Positions 16,068-25,071 of a stretch of 64,000 nucleotides of DNA are shown here, in pieces. The position numbers and the translations under genes were made by a program. How positions within the stretch are numbered: position 1 is the stretch's first letter; the number at the start of each line of letters is the position of its first letter. The notes under the pieces were generated by a model that did not search any database, was not told where the DNA came from, and saw only the letters and a list, made by a program, of their open reading frames with translations. Origin of the DNA: an uncultured Acidimicrobiales bacterium (GTDB lineage: Bacteria; Actinomycetota; Acidimicrobiia; Acidimicrobiales; SHLQ01); the NCBI GenBank assembly GCA_938041035.1, contig CALHYX010000029.1, positions 1 through 64,000 on the forward strand, read 5' to 3'.

Positions 16068-18755
16068 TCAGGCCTGTTCGACGGTCGCCCGTGCGAGCGG
16101 GTTCTGTCGCAGGCCGGCGGCCTCGGCGAGCTCGTTCAACGTGGCGGGTAGCTGTTCGGCGCGCACACTTCGGCTGAACAACCAGCCCTGCATGTAGTCG
16201 GCGCCCATGCCAACGAGCACTTCAGCCTGTTCATCGGTCTCGATGCCCTCGGCGGTGATCTGGGCACCGAGCAGATGGGCCGTGTTGACGATCAGTCGGA
16301 CCAGAGCCGGATCCTGGCTGTCCTGATCGGTGATCGTGCCCATGAAACTGCGGTCCACCTTGATGATGTCGATCGGCAGGTAACGCAGCTGCGTCACCGC
16401 GGTGTAGCCGGTGCCGAAGTCGTCGATCGCGACCCGAATGCCCTCAGCTCGCAGGGCCATGAGTTTGCGCCGGGCCTGCTCCGGGTTGTCGAGCAGGGCG
16501 GTTTCGGTGATCTCGATCGCCAACCGGGCCGGGTCGACGCCAGCCGCTCGCAGCGGGCTCAGAACATCGGAGACAAAGGTGCGGGCGTTCAGGTGCCGGC
16601 CGGAGATGTTGATGGCGATCGTCAGATCGAGCTGATCGGCCCATTCCGCCAACTGTCGGGCCGCCTCGCCGATGACCCAGCGATCGATGGCGATGATCAG
16701 GTCGCTTCGCTCAGCGTGGTCGATGAAGCGGTCCGGGGTGACCATGCCGTCGGTCGGGTGTTCCCATCGGATGAGCGCTTCGACCGAGACCGGTCGACCA
16801 TCGGTATCGACGATGGGCTGGTACTCGAGGAGGAACTCGTTGGACGCGATCGCCCGGCGTACTTCCGATTCGAGTTGGCCGGCCGCGCGACTGGCCTCGA
16901 TCAACTCGTCGCTGCACAACACCGCTCGCCCCCGGCCGGTGGCCTTGGCCTCATAGGTGGCGATATCCGCGTTCTTCAGCAGTTCGTCGACGCTGCTCGA
17001 AGCACCGCTGATGGCGAGCCCGATGGACGCGCCGACGCTGACGTGGGCGCCACTGGCGAGGATCACGGTGCTCGAAACGGCATCCAGCACCCGGGTGGCC
17101 GTCTCGAGGGCGGAGTCCGGTTCGTGGGTGCCGCCGAGCACGACGACGAACTCGTCACCGCCCACCCGGCAGATGGTGTCTCCGCTCCGGCACTCGTCGG
17201 CGAGCCGCCGGGCGATGGCGATCAGCATCTCGTCACCGGCGGGGTGCCCGAACGAATCGTTGACGTCCTTGAAGTCGTCGAGATCGACGAACAACACGGC
17301 GACGCCGGCCGCTGAGTCGGCGGAAAGACGACCGTTCAACAACTCGAGCGCCGCGGAGCGGTTCGGCAGGCCGGTGAGCCCGTCGTGGGTCGCCTGCCAG
17401 GTGGCGCGAGCTTCGGCCCGCTCGCGTTCCTGGATCGAGTCCGACAGGGTGTCCACGACGCCCTTCAACGACTGTCCCATCTCACCCGGCACGACCTGGG
17501 CGAGGTCAGGATGACTCAGCTCGCCGGCCGACAATGCCGCCGCCTGGCGCTGGAGCAGTTCAAAGTTGGCGGCCGCCTCAGAAATTGCCGAACCGGCCAG
17601 AAACACCTCGCGGGGCCCGGAGGGTCGCGCCGGCGCGACCGAACCGTCCCGTAGCCCCTTCGCGCTGCGCGCCAACCGGGAGACCGACCGACTCACCATC
17701 GTTGCGCCGATCAGGGTGGCGATGACCGCGACCGCGGTGATCACGATGAGGCTGTTCCGCGTCGTTCGGATCTCCGCGGTCGACTCGGCTTCCAGCACCC
17801 GAGTGGCCGTCAGCAGTTCGTCGCCGGCCGCGGCCGTGAACGCGATCCAATCGGCGTTGGTCTCGGCCGAAGCGTCGAGAAACCCCTTCAGAACGTCGAG
17901 GTTGGCGATGGCGCTGGCGTACAGATCACCCTCGGCGGGGTCCAAACCGTTGCTGAGCGCCGTGGCGATGTGCTCATCGATCGAGGCTTGCATCGTCATC
18001 GCCGATTCCGATGTGATCACCCGACCAAACATGGCCAACAGCGGGCCCCGGTCGACGAGCCGTTCGATCTCGGCGACCTGATCCTCGTACTCGCGGTGCG
18101 CCTCGACCAGGTTCTGCAGATCTTCCTGCGGTTCGCCCGTGCCTTCCACGAATTGGGACGACATCCACGACACGTACTGGTTGGAGACCGCCAGCTGGGA
18201 TGCGGCGGCGGCTTCGGTGAGCTCGAGAGCTCGGATGAGTTGCCAGCCTTCGGGGTGGGCAAGCGCCAGGCTCCGGAGTCGCTCGGCGGCCGCATCGCCG
18301 GTGGCCGCGACTTCTGCCATCAGCGCGTTGATGGCGGGAGCGACTTCCTGGGACGAGGAACCCACTCGATCCCGACGCAGGATGGCAACCTTCTCCGCCA
18401 GCAGCGGGTAATCCTCCAACAGCTCGTCGGTTTCGCGTTGGCTCCGAAAAAACTCTGCGGTGATGTCGACGCCGATGAAATCGGCCACGACGTCGGGGTC
18501 AACGCCGTATTGTTCCACGCCGATCTGCGCGATCGACCAGGTTCGTTCGTCGGACAGCGCGGCGGCGATTCGCAGCGCATCGAATCGGCTTTCCGCAATC
18601 GGCAGCATCTGCTGGACCGCGTCTCGTTCCTGATTCAGCCCGCGCAGATCCCGACGGGTGGAAAAGCCCAAGGCGGCGAGCGGGATCATCAGCAACGCGA
18701 TCAACAGAACGCTGAGGCCAGGCCTCCAGACCCGCGCTGATGCGAGACGGTTCAC
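16068..18755 (-). CDS. Membrane receptor with GGDEF and EAL domains (cyclic-di-GMP turnover)
   Basis: An 895-aa protein with helices at about 13-30 and 335-353 framing a roughly 300-residue extracytoplasmic, mostly helical sensor of no recognised family. A HAMP-like linker, a GGDEF domain (about 455-612) and an EAL domain (about 630-875) follow. GGDEF (532-536) is intact with an inhibitory RxxD (RSGD, 523-526) five residues before it. EAL (659-661), IDDFGTGY and AEGIE are also intact, so both synthesis and hydrolysis of c-di-GMP are possible. The GTG at 18755 is the only reasonable start. Its stop lies 1 nt from that of the convergent coxL-like gene. Confidence 0.9.
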   Translation of the reverse strand: MNRLASARVWRPGLSVLLIALLMIPLAALGFSTRRDLRGLNQERDAVQQMLPIAESRFDALRIAAALSDERTWSIAQIGVEQYGVDPDVVADFIGVDITAEFFRSQRETDELLEDYPLLAEKVAILRRDRVGSSSQEVAPAINALMAEVAATGDAAAERLRSLALAHPEGWQLIRALELTEAAAASQLAVSNQYVSWMSSQFVEGTGEPQEDLQNLVEAHREYEDQVAEIERLVDRGPLLAMFGRVITSESAMTMQASIDEHIATALSNGLDPAEGDLYASAIANLDVLKGFLDASAETNADWIAFTAAAGDELLTATRVLEAESTAEIRTTRNSLIVITAVAVIATLIGATMVSRSVSRLARSAKGLRDGSVAPARPSGPREVFLAGSAISEAAANFELLQRQAAALSAGELSHPDLAQVVPGEMGQSLKGVVDTLSDSIQERERAEARATWQATHDGLTGLPNRSAALELLNGRLSADSAAGVAVLFVDLDDFKDVNDSFGHPAGDEMLIAIARRLADECRSGDTICRVGGDEFVVVLGGTHEPDSALETATRVLDAVSSTVILASGAHVSVGASIGLAISGASSSVDELLKNADIATYEAKATGRGRAVLCSDELIEASRAAGQLESEVRRAIASNEFLLEYQPIVDTDGRPVSVEALIRWEHPTDGMVTPDRFIDHAERSDLIIAIDRWVIGEAARQLAEWADQLDLTIAINISGRHLNARTFVSDVLSPLRAAGVDPARLAIEITETALLDNPEQARRKLMALRAEGIRVAIDDFGTGYTAVTQLRYLPIDIIKVDRSFMGTITDQDSQDPALVRLIVNTAHLLGAQITAEGIETDEQAEVLVGMGADYMQGWLFSRSVRAEQLPATLNELAEAAGLRQNPLARATVEQA

Positions 18756-18878
18756 CCTTCAGCTTTCGTCGATTCTGACGTTCACATTGAGCTTCGGGTC
18801 GGCCGCCGGCTCCGACGAGTCGAACCCGACCGCCGCAAACCCCGGAATTTCAGGCTTTTCGCCCGCTCCGAACACCGA

Positions 18879-20312
18879 TCAATGTTCGGCCGGACCCGCT
18901 CGTTTTGCGGCCCGAACGGCCTTCTTGGCCGCGGCGAGCTCGACCCGCTGGGGGTGGGCCTTGTAGAAGTCATCCAACGGAAAGCACCCCGAGACGAGCC
19001 CGGACCGGGGTGCGGTCGTGCAGTCGCTGAACGTTCGACAAATCAGGCGGCGATCCAACGCTCGGCCCCCGAGCACATCGGCGGGTAGCGACGGGTACGA
19101 CAACATCATGCGGCCGACACCGACGAGGTCAACGCCGTTGGACTCGACCGCCGCCTGCCCGACATGGGCGAGCCAGTCCTGAAGGTAGGAGTACCCGGTG
19201 CCAACAAACGTGATTCCGGGGTGCTGCTCACGCAGCTCACGGGTGGCGGCGATGAGTCGAGCGACACCGACCAGTGGATCCTCCGGCGGACCGTATCCAT
19301 CCGACGGCGGGAAGTAGGCCGGGCGCTGCACGTGTGGGCAGTAGTACGGACTGCCAGCGGTGATGCTCACCAGCCCGACGCCGAGTTGCGCCACGACCTC
19401 GAGCAGCGCGTGGGTCTCGGTCAGATCGACATCGGTGCCGGTCTCGTCAGCACCGAACGCGAAGCGGTAAGGCCCATCTACCTCGGGCTGACCGGCTCCG
19501 TCCGGACCGGCCACATGGGGAACGACATCAAAGGCGGAGAGCCGCAACGCGACCGCGAGGTCCGGCACCTCCGAGCGGATCCGTTCGACGATGGTGCGAA
19601 AGAACCGCAGCCGACCATCGAGGGCGCCGCCGAATCGGCCCGGCCGGTCGTAGGCCGTGAGCAGCTCGTGGCCGAGGTAGCCGTGGCACGCCTTGACATC
19701 GATGAAGTCAAAGCCGGCCCGATAGGCGAGGTGCGCGGCGGTAACAAAGTCCTCGATCAGCTCGTCGAGTTGTCCGTCGGACAGCACCGATGCCGCAGAA
19801 GCGCCGACGCGTTGATCGAGCAGCGGGTGTTCATACGCGGTCTGGGGTTTGGGGCCGGCGGCCGTGGGGCGGGAGTACCGGCCGGAATGGGTCAGCTGGA
19901 GGCCCACGACCTGGTGGGCGGCCAGAAGTGACCGCAGCTCGGCAAACTCGTCCACGCTGTGCTCGCCGAGTACGAGCTGGTTGGGGTTGGCCCGACCGTC
20001 CGGACGCACCGCGGTCGCCTCGGCCCACACCAGACCCGCGCCGCTGGCTCCGAAGCGCTCCCAGCGACGCCGGACGAGGTCGGTCGGCCGCCCGTCGAGA
20101 TCACCGTCCCAGCCTTCCATCGGCAACACGGCGAATCGGTTGGGAAAATCGATCCGGCGTTCGTCGGGTCCGTCGACGAAGGAGCCGGGAGCGGCGAGAG
20201 CCCCGTCGGGGTCAACGGCTTCCGCAACGGCCAGATCGACGCCCAGTTGTTCGAGGTGGGCCCGCAAGGCCGAGGGGTCCTTCAGTTTCTTGACCTGCGT
20301 GAATCGGCTCAT
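18879..20312 (-). CDS. NADH:flavin oxidoreductase, old-yellow-enzyme family
   Basis: A 477-aa FMN-dependent TIM-barrel oxidoreductase. It shows RFAVLPMEGWDGD near the barrel start, VGLQLTHSGRYSRP, FDFIDVKACHGYLGHELL and VGVGRMMLSYP, the classic OYE order. A C-terminal Cys-containing motif CRTFSDC followed by GLVSGCFPLD differs from the 4Fe-4S site of 2,4-dienoyl-CoA reductases, so cluster binding is uncertain. The ATG at 20312 overlaps the stop of the upstream DHDPS-like gene by 4 nt (ATGA), so the two are co-translated. The substrate is probably an activated alkene, not identified. Confidence 0.87.
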   Translation of the reverse strand: MSRFTQVKKLKDPSALRAHLEQLGVDLAVAEAVDPDGALAAPGSFVDGPDERRIDFPNRFAVLPMEGWDGDLDGRPTDLVRRRWERFGASGAGLVWAEATAVRPDGRANPNQLVLGEHSVDEFAELRSLLAAHQVVGLQLTHSGRYSRPTAAGPKPQTAYEHPLLDQRVGASAASVLSDGQLDELIEDFVTAAHLAYRAGFDFIDVKACHGYLGHELLTAYDRPGRFGGALDGRLRFFRTIVERIRSEVPDLAVALRLSAFDVVPHVAGPDGAGQPEVDGPYRFAFGADETGTDVDLTETHALLEVVAQLGVGLVSITAGSPYYCPHVQRPAYFPPSDGYGPPEDPLVGVARLIAATRELREQHPGITFVGTGYSYLQDWLAHVGQAAVESNGVDLVGVGRMMLSYPSLPADVLGGRALDRRLICRTFSDCTTAPRSGLVSGCFPLDDFYKAHPQRVELAAAKKAVRAAKRAGPAEH

Positions 20313-21298
20313 GCCTCGCCCCCGGCATCGATCAGTCGCCCGAGCAGTTCGCGCAGCACCTCGACATCGGCGGCGGGCCGGCGCGGCACGGCGGCCGGGA
20401 TCTCATCGCTGGCGATCCAGCCGCGCAGCGCCAGGGTCATCGCCGCGTTGTGCCGATAGCCGGGCACGGGCGACCGAAACGCGAAGTGGCCCAGATACTG
20501 CAACAGGTCGTTGAGTTCGAAGAAGGTTGGGTCGCCGGCCGCCCACCGCCGATCGCGCTCGGCAAACACATCGGGAGCGAACGTCGACAAGCCGAGCAGG
20601 TAGTCCGAGCCGTACATCACCATGTCGATGGCCAGATCGTTGCCGGTGAGCACCAGGAAGTCCGGCCGAACCTCGTCACGCACGGCGAGCCGTCGCCACT
20701 CGGCCACGCGGTCGAGCGAGGAGTGTTTGGCGCCCACACATGCCGGGAGATCGAGGAGCCCGCGATAGGTATCGAGGTCATAGATGCGGCCGTGGGGCAC
20801 GAACATGTCACCCAGCTCGAACCCGTAGAACCGGTCGACCTCGATCGAAATGTCCGCCAACCGCGCCAGCCAGTCAGCTCCGGAACCGGCGTTGAGGCCG
20901 TGGGACGGGAAGATCATCGGGGTGCCTCCGCGCTCGCTGATCGCCGCCGCGGCCCGTCGGTAACCATCCCCGTCGAACGCTGCCCCCGGAGCGTCCGCCA
21001 CAAACGCGCCGGCGACGAACGGGAGCCCGGGCGCCACCGCGGCCACCTCATCGAGCACGCGATGGCGCGTCGGGTCGTCGAGCAGCTGCGTGAAACCGGT
21101 GTCCATGTTGACCGCGGGGACCAAACCGGCCGCCACGGTGCGCTCCAGCAGCGCCCGCAGCCCGGTCCAGTCGACGGATGCCGACGAGTCGTGGGGCAGG
21201 AGTACCGCCGACATCCCGGTGATGCGGCGTCCGGGCCGTAGCCGCGCCGAAACGTCGCCGATCGACATCGCTGGCTCGTCCGTGGTCTCCTCCGGCAT
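20309..21298 (-). CDS. Dihydrodipicolinate synthase/N-acetylneuraminate lyase family protein
   Basis: A 329-aa class I aldolase-type TIM-barrel protein. The probable Schiff-base lysine is Lys191 in CVGAKHSSLD, with Tyr158 (DRFYGFELG) as the likely active-site tyrosine. The family cleaves or forms 2-oxo acids; this member is too divergent to be called DapA. The ATG at 21298 is chosen because a perfect -10 (TAGTGT) lies 8 nt upstream and reading further would enter the divergent promoter. It is the first gene of a two-gene operon with the OYE-family oxidoreductase. Confidence 0.8.
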   Translation of the reverse strand: MPEETTDEPAMSIGDVSARLRPGRRITGMSAVLLPHDSSASVDWTGLRALLERTVAAGLVPAVNMDTGFTQLLDDPTRHRVLDEVAAVAPGLPFVAGAFVADAPGAAFDGDGYRRAAAAISERGGTPMIFPSHGLNAGSGADWLARLADISIEVDRFYGFELGDMFVPHGRIYDLDTYRGLLDLPACVGAKHSSLDRVAEWRRLAVRDEVRPDFLVLTGNDLAIDMVMYGSDYLLGLSTFAPDVFAERDRRWAAGDPTFFELNDLLQYLGHFAFRSPVPGYRHNAAMTLALRGWIASDEIPAAVPRRPAADVEVLRELLGRLIDAGGEA

Positions 21299-21306
21299 GG
21301 ATTCCG

Positions 21307-21312
21307 ACACTA
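21307..21312 (-). promoter_or_regulatory. Leaderless -10 for the DHDPS-like gene
   Basis: TAGTGT on the minus strand, 8 nt before the ATG at 21298. It occupies the -35 position of the divergent DddP-like gene. Confidence 0.55.
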
Positions 21313-21327
21313 GCCACGGCCACCGGG

Positions 21328-21333
21328 TACCTT
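21328..21333 (+). promoter_or_regulatory. Leaderless -10 for the DddP-like gene
   Basis: TACCTT, 7 nt before the ATG at 21341. The two divergent -10 elements are only 15 bp apart, so the promoters overlap. Confidence 0.55.
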
Positions 21334-21340
21334 GCGAGCC

Positions 21341-22642
21341 ATGGGGAAGATAGCCGCAAGTCTCGAAGCCAAAGGCGCCGGGTTCGGCGCGGCCGGCACC
21401 GACCTGCATCACCTCAACCTCGGACCCGGCCCCGACCTCGAGTCGACCTGGCTCGAGGCCGGCCTGCAACTTCCCGACCTGGACGAGATGCGCCGCTACC
21501 GACTCGGCCGGGTGCGCGAACAGTTGGATTTGCACGGCTACGACGGCTGCATCCTGCGCGACCCGATGAACATTCGCTACGCCACCGACACGACCAACAT
21601 GCAGGTGTGGGTCATGCACAACGCCACCCGGTACTGCTGGGTCGGCGCCGATGGTTCGGTGATCGTGTGGGAGTTCTTCGACTGCGACTTCCTCGCCGGC
21701 CACAACGAGCTCATCGACGAGGTTCGACCGGCGACCACGTCCATCTACTTCTGCGCCGGGCCCCGCCATGCCGAGATGGCTCAGCGCTGGGCCGCCGAGA
21801 TCCTCGACGTGATCGCCGAGCATTGCGGCGTCGACCGACCTCGCATCGCCATCGACACCATTGGGATCGAGGAGTACCAGCAACTCGTGGCCGGGGGCGT
21901 CACGGTCGAGAACGGCAACGCCATGATGGAACTCGCCCGACGGATCAAAGGGCCCGATGAGCTGCACGCGATGCGGTGTGCGGTGCACGCCTGCGAAGCG
22001 ACGATGGCCGAAATGCGAGCCGCGATGCAGCCCGGCATGACCGAGCGGGAGCTCTGGTCGATGTTGCACGCCGGCAACATTCGCCGCGCCGGTGAGTGGG
22101 TCGAAACCCAGATCCTCGCGTCGGGGCCGCGCACGAACCCGTGGATGCAGGAAGCCAGCAGCCGGGTGATCGAGGCCGGCGACATGGTCGCCTACGACAC
22201 CGACCTGGTCGGTGCTTACGGGATGATGTGCGACATCTCCCGCTCCTGGGTGGCCGGCGACCGGTCCCCCACCGCAGCCCAGGCCAACGTGCACGCGCTC
22301 GCGGTCGAACAGATCGAACGAAACCACGAATTGTTGACCCCGGGCCGCACTTTTCATGCGCTCACCCACGAGTCATGGAAACCGCCGATCGATGAGTATC
22401 GGCACTACTGCTGCAACTTTCACGGGGTCGGTCAGTGCGACGAGTACCCCGACATCTTCTTTCCCCACATGTGGGAGTCCTCGGGATACGACGGCGTCCT
22501 GGAGCCGGGCATGGTGCTCACCGTCGAGGCGTTCGTCGGGTCGCGCGACGGCGGCGAAGGCGTGAAGCTCGAAGAGCAGTTCCTCGTCACCGAGGGGGCG
22601 CCGGAACGCCTCTCGACGTTTCCCCTCGGCCTCACCCACTGA
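21341..22642 (+). CDS. M24-family metalloprotein resembling DMSP lyase DddP
   Basis: A 433-aa pita-bread-fold protein of the M24 (Xaa-Pro peptidase) superfamily. It closely matches what is recalled of the DMSP lyase DddP, which cleaves dimethylsulfoniopropionate to dimethyl sulfide and acrylate. Shared stretches include DPMNIRYATDTTNMQVW, IKGPDELHAMRCAVHAC and LASGPRTNPW. Metal ligands Asp286, Asp288, Asp298, His361, Glu396 and Glu411 sit at constant offsets (9, then 10) from DddP Asp295, 297, 307, His371, Glu406 and 421; the catalytic Asp377 corresponds to Asp367 in HGVGQCDEYP. The ATG is set by a leaderless -10. A plain Xaa-Pro peptidase or creatinase is the alternative. Confidence 0.75.
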   Translation: MGKIAASLEAKGAGFGAAGTDLHHLNLGPGPDLESTWLEAGLQLPDLDEMRRYRLGRVREQLDLHGYDGCILRDPMNIRYATDTTNMQVWVMHNATRYCWVGADGSVIVWEFFDCDFLAGHNELIDEVRPATTSIYFCAGPRHAEMAQRWAAEILDVIAEHCGVDRPRIAIDTIGIEEYQQLVAGGVTVENGNAMMELARRIKGPDELHAMRCAVHACEATMAEMRAAMQPGMTERELWSMLHAGNIRRAGEWVETQILASGPRTNPWMQEASSRVIEAGDMVAYDTDLVGAYGMMCDISRSWVAGDRSPTAAQANVHALAVEQIERNHELLTPGRTFHALTHESWKPPIDEYRHYCCNFHGVGQCDEYPDIFFPHMWESSGYDGVLEPGMVLTVEAFVGSRDGGEGVKLEEQFLVTEGAPERLSTFPLGLTH

Positions 22643-22658
22643 CCGTCGACCGAATCGG

Positions 22659-23603
22659 TCAGCCGAAGACGAAGTCGGTGAGCAGTTCCGCGAGCAGTAC
22701 CGGCTGATCACCCTGGATGCTGTGCCCGGCCTCGACCACATGCTCGACCCGGGCATCGGGGCGTCGGCGCCGGAACTCGGCCTCGTCGTCGTCGTCGACC
22801 ACCGAGCCGTCGCGCATTCCCCGCACCAACATCAGTGGTGCCGGGGACGCTTCGATGACATCCCACAAGGCGGCGAAGTCGATCCCCCGTTCGCCCCCGT
22901 CGGCGCTCCCCTCACCTGCGGGAGTCGCCGACTCGCTCGCCCGGTGGCGGGCGTAGCGCCACACCCAGCTGCCGTCGGGCCGTTGCTCGGCGTTGTGAAG
23001 AATCCCGCGCCGCAGCGAAGACTCCGACCGGGTGGGGTTGAACTCCATGGTGCGGGCGAGGAGTTCGTCGAAGCTCGGAAAGCTCTCGGGGCCGTTCACG
23101 AAGGCCGTGATCGCCGACGCCTTCTTCTCGTTGACCCCCGGTGTGATGTCGACGAGACCGAGCTTTCGCACCACCTCGGGGTGGCCGTGAGCGATGCCGA
23201 GTGCGGTGACCCCTCCGAGCGACATGCCGACCACGGCCGCGGCGGTCGGAGCGAGTTGCTCGATGGCGGCGGCAACGTCGGCGGCGTTTCGAGCGATAGC
23301 GGTCGTCCCCTCGGCGGGGCCATCGGAGTGTCCGTGGCCCGGAAGATCGATCGCCACCAGCGGGCGTCCCAGCGCCAGGGCGACGGTGTCCCAGGTGTGT
23401 GCGTTCTGGGCGCCGCCGTGCAACAGCACGAGCTCCGGCGGTGCGGTCCCCCACACCAGCGCGCTCAGGGAGCGGCCATCACCGAGCGGCACGCCCACCC
23501 GCGCGACGGTCGGCGGACCGGGGTAGTCGATCCCGTGTTCGGCCGCGTTCTCGTGGAACATCGAGAACTCGTCGTAGGGGACCATCACCGGTGCGTCACT
23601 CAT
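22659..23603 (-). CDS. Alpha/beta-fold hydrolase
   Basis: A 314-aa serine hydrolase. The oxyanion segment is LVLLHGGAQNAHTW, the strand IDLPGHGHSDGP is typical, and the nucleophile elbow is VGMSLGGV. The catalytic His is in VVEAGHSIQGD near the C-terminus, and the acid residue is probably in the MRDGSVVDDDD region. The arrangement fits esterases, lactonases or C-C bond hydrolases; the substrate is unknown. It starts at an ATG 6 nt after a TAGGTT -10. The gene is monocistronic and convergent with the DddP-like gene. Confidence 0.82.
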   Translation of the reverse strand: MSDAPVMVPYDEFSMFHENAAEHGIDYPGPPTVARVGVPLGDGRSLSALVWGTAPPELVLLHGGAQNAHTWDTVALALGRPLVAIDLPGHGHSDGPAEGTTAIARNAADVAAAIEQLAPTAAAVVGMSLGGVTALGIAHGHPEVVRKLGLVDITPGVNEKKASAITAFVNGPESFPSFDELLARTMEFNPTRSESSLRRGILHNAEQRPDGSWVWRYARHRASESATPAGEGSADGGERGIDFAALWDVIEASPAPLMLVRGMRDGSVVDDDDEAEFRRRRPDARVEHVVEAGHSIQGDQPVLLAELLTDFVFG

Positions 23604-23609
23604 CCCCGG

Positions 23610-23615
23610 AACCTA
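23610..23615 (-). promoter_or_regulatory. Leaderless -10 for the alpha/beta hydrolase gene
   Basis: TAGGTT on the minus strand, 6 nt before the ATG at 23603. Confidence 0.55.
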
Positions 23616-23644
23616 CCGGGGATGGATTCCTCGACCAAGCGCTC

Positions 23645-24076
23645 CTAGGCGAGCCGATAGCGGTACACGTTGGTCTCGCGCACCTCGAACCCCAACCGCA
23701 GGTACAACCGGTTTGCCGCTTCGCGGGTCGGCCGGCTGGTGAGGTCACACGTTTTGGCCCCGGCTGCCCGGGCCCGTTCCAACGCGACCTCGTTGAGCAT
23801 GGCGCCGATGCCCTTGCCGCGCGCCGCCTCATCGACCACGACATCCTCGATCCACGCTCGCACGGCGGTCGGGATCTCGAACAGGGCCAGCGTGAGGCTG
23901 CCGACGATCGCCCCGTCATCGCGGGCGATGAGCACCACCGACGACTCGGCCTCGACCATGCGGGTGAGCGCAGCCCGATCCGGCGGCGGGTTCGACGAGG
24001 ACAGTTGCGGAATCAGCCGGGCGAACGCCTCGACCAGTTCGTCGGTGACCTCGGTGGCTTCGGAAATCTCGGGCAT
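23645..24076 (-). CDS. GNAT-family N-acetyltransferase
   Basis: A 143-aa acetyltransferase of the GCN5 superfamily. The acetyl-CoA pyrophosphate loop is DEAARGKGIGAML, preceded by the strand AWIEDVVVD; the end TNRLYLRLGF-like segment (REAANRLYLRLGFE) is typical. Substrate unknown. The ATG at 24076 is chosen over longer versions because a TACCGT -10 lies 6 nt upstream; the longer frame would run into the divergent PAC2 gene. Confidence 0.85.
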   Translation of the reverse strand: MPEISEATEVTDELVEAFARLIPQLSSSNPPPDRAALTRMVEAESSVVLIARDDGAIVGSLTLALFEIPTAVRAWIEDVVVDEAARGKGIGAMLNEVALERARAAGAKTCDLTSRPTREAANRLYLRLGFEVRETNVYRYRLA

Positions 24077-24082
24077 GGCTGA

Positions 24083-24088
24083 ACGGTA
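24083..24088 (-). promoter_or_regulatory. Leaderless -10 for the GNAT gene
   Basis: TACCGT on the minus strand, 6 nt before the ATG at 24076. Confidence 0.55.
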
Positions 24089-24121
24089 GTGGCCACGACG
24101 GCGAGGGGGAGGAAACCCCGT

Positions 24122-24136
24122 GGGTACCGATACCCT
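24122..24136 (+). promoter_or_regulatory. Leaderless -10 and overlapping inverted repeat for the PAC2 gene
   Basis: TACCCT (24131-24136) lies 7 nt before the GTG at 24144. It is half of the inverted repeat GGGTA-CCGA-TACCC (24122-24135), a possible operator over the -10. Confidence 0.45.
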
Positions 24137-24143
24137 TTTTGCG

Positions 24144-25031
24144 GTGCTACCTCCCGATGGTGTCTCGGAAACACCACACTTACGCTGGGCCAGCGACCCG
24201 GAGCTGCGGGCGCCGGTCATCGTTTGCGCCTTTGAAGGCTGGAACGACGCCGGCGAGGCCGCGAGCACCGCGGCGCGGTACCTCCGCGACCGCTGGGAAG
24301 CCGAAACCCTCGCCGAATTCGATGCCGAGGAGTTTTACGACTTCACGATGACCCGGCCGCTCGTGCAGCTTGACGACGAGGGGCAGCGCTCGATCGAGTG
24401 GCCGGAAACGACGTTCTCGTTCGCTCGCATCCCCGACACCGAGACCGACATCATCGTGTTGCTGGGCGTCGAGCCCCAGCTGCGCTGGCGGTCGTTCTGC
24501 GATCACATCGTGCAGCTGGCCGAGGCCGTCGACAGCAAACTGATCGTTACCCTCGGCGCATTGCTCGCCGAGGTTCCCCACCGACGCGACACCCCGGTGT
24601 ACGGCCGCACCAACGATCCCGTGGTGGCCGACGAGCTCGATCTCGATGTCTCCACCTACGAAGGACCCACCGGCATCGTCGGCGTGCTGCATCGAGCATG
24701 TCAGGACGCCGGACTCAACGCGGCCTCTCTCTGGGCTGCGGTCCCCTCCTACGTCTCCGGCGCGACGTCGCCGAAGGCAGCCTTGGCGTTACTCGATCGG
24801 CTTACCCACCTCTTGCGGGTGCCGCTCGATACGACCGGACTCCAGATCATGGCGGTCGACTACGAGCGCCAGGTGGATGAACTCGTCACCGAAGACCCGG
24901 ACACCGCGGAGTACGTCACCCAGCTCGAAGCCCACTTCGATGAGATGAGCGAGAGCGGCGACGGTCAGCTGGTCGACGAGATCGAAGCCTTCCTTCGCAA
25001 CCAGCACCCCACGGACCCGCCGAAGGGCTAG
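24144..25031 (+). CDS. PAC2-family protein
   Basis: A 295-aa protein of the PAC2 (proteasome assembly chaperone 2-like) family that is common in actinobacteria. It shows PVIVCAFEGWNDAGEAAS near the N-terminus, FYDFTMTRPLVQL, a central IIVLLGVEPQLRW and the late SLWAAVPSYVSGATSPKA, all family landmarks. The cellular role is not established; a link to the actinobacterial proteasome is plausible but no proteasome gene lies here. The GTG at 24144 is preferred because of the leaderless -10; an in-frame GTG at 24120 would add eight residues. Confidence 0.8.
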   Translation: MLPPDGVSETPHLRWASDPELRAPVIVCAFEGWNDAGEAASTAARYLRDRWEAETLAEFDAEEFYDFTMTRPLVQLDDEGQRSIEWPETTFSFARIPDTETDIIVLLGVEPQLRWRSFCDHIVQLAEAVDSKLIVTLGALLAEVPHRRDTPVYGRTNDPVVADELDLDVSTYEGPTGIVGVLHRACQDAGLNAASLWAAVPSYVSGATSPKAALALLDRLTHLLRVPLDTTGLQIMAVDYERQVDELVTEDPDTAEYVTQLEAHFDEMSESGDGQLVDEIEAFLRNQHPTDPPKG

Positions 25032-25071
25032 CGCTCGTCACGGCGAGCGGTGGGTGCGGCGGTCGGATCGA

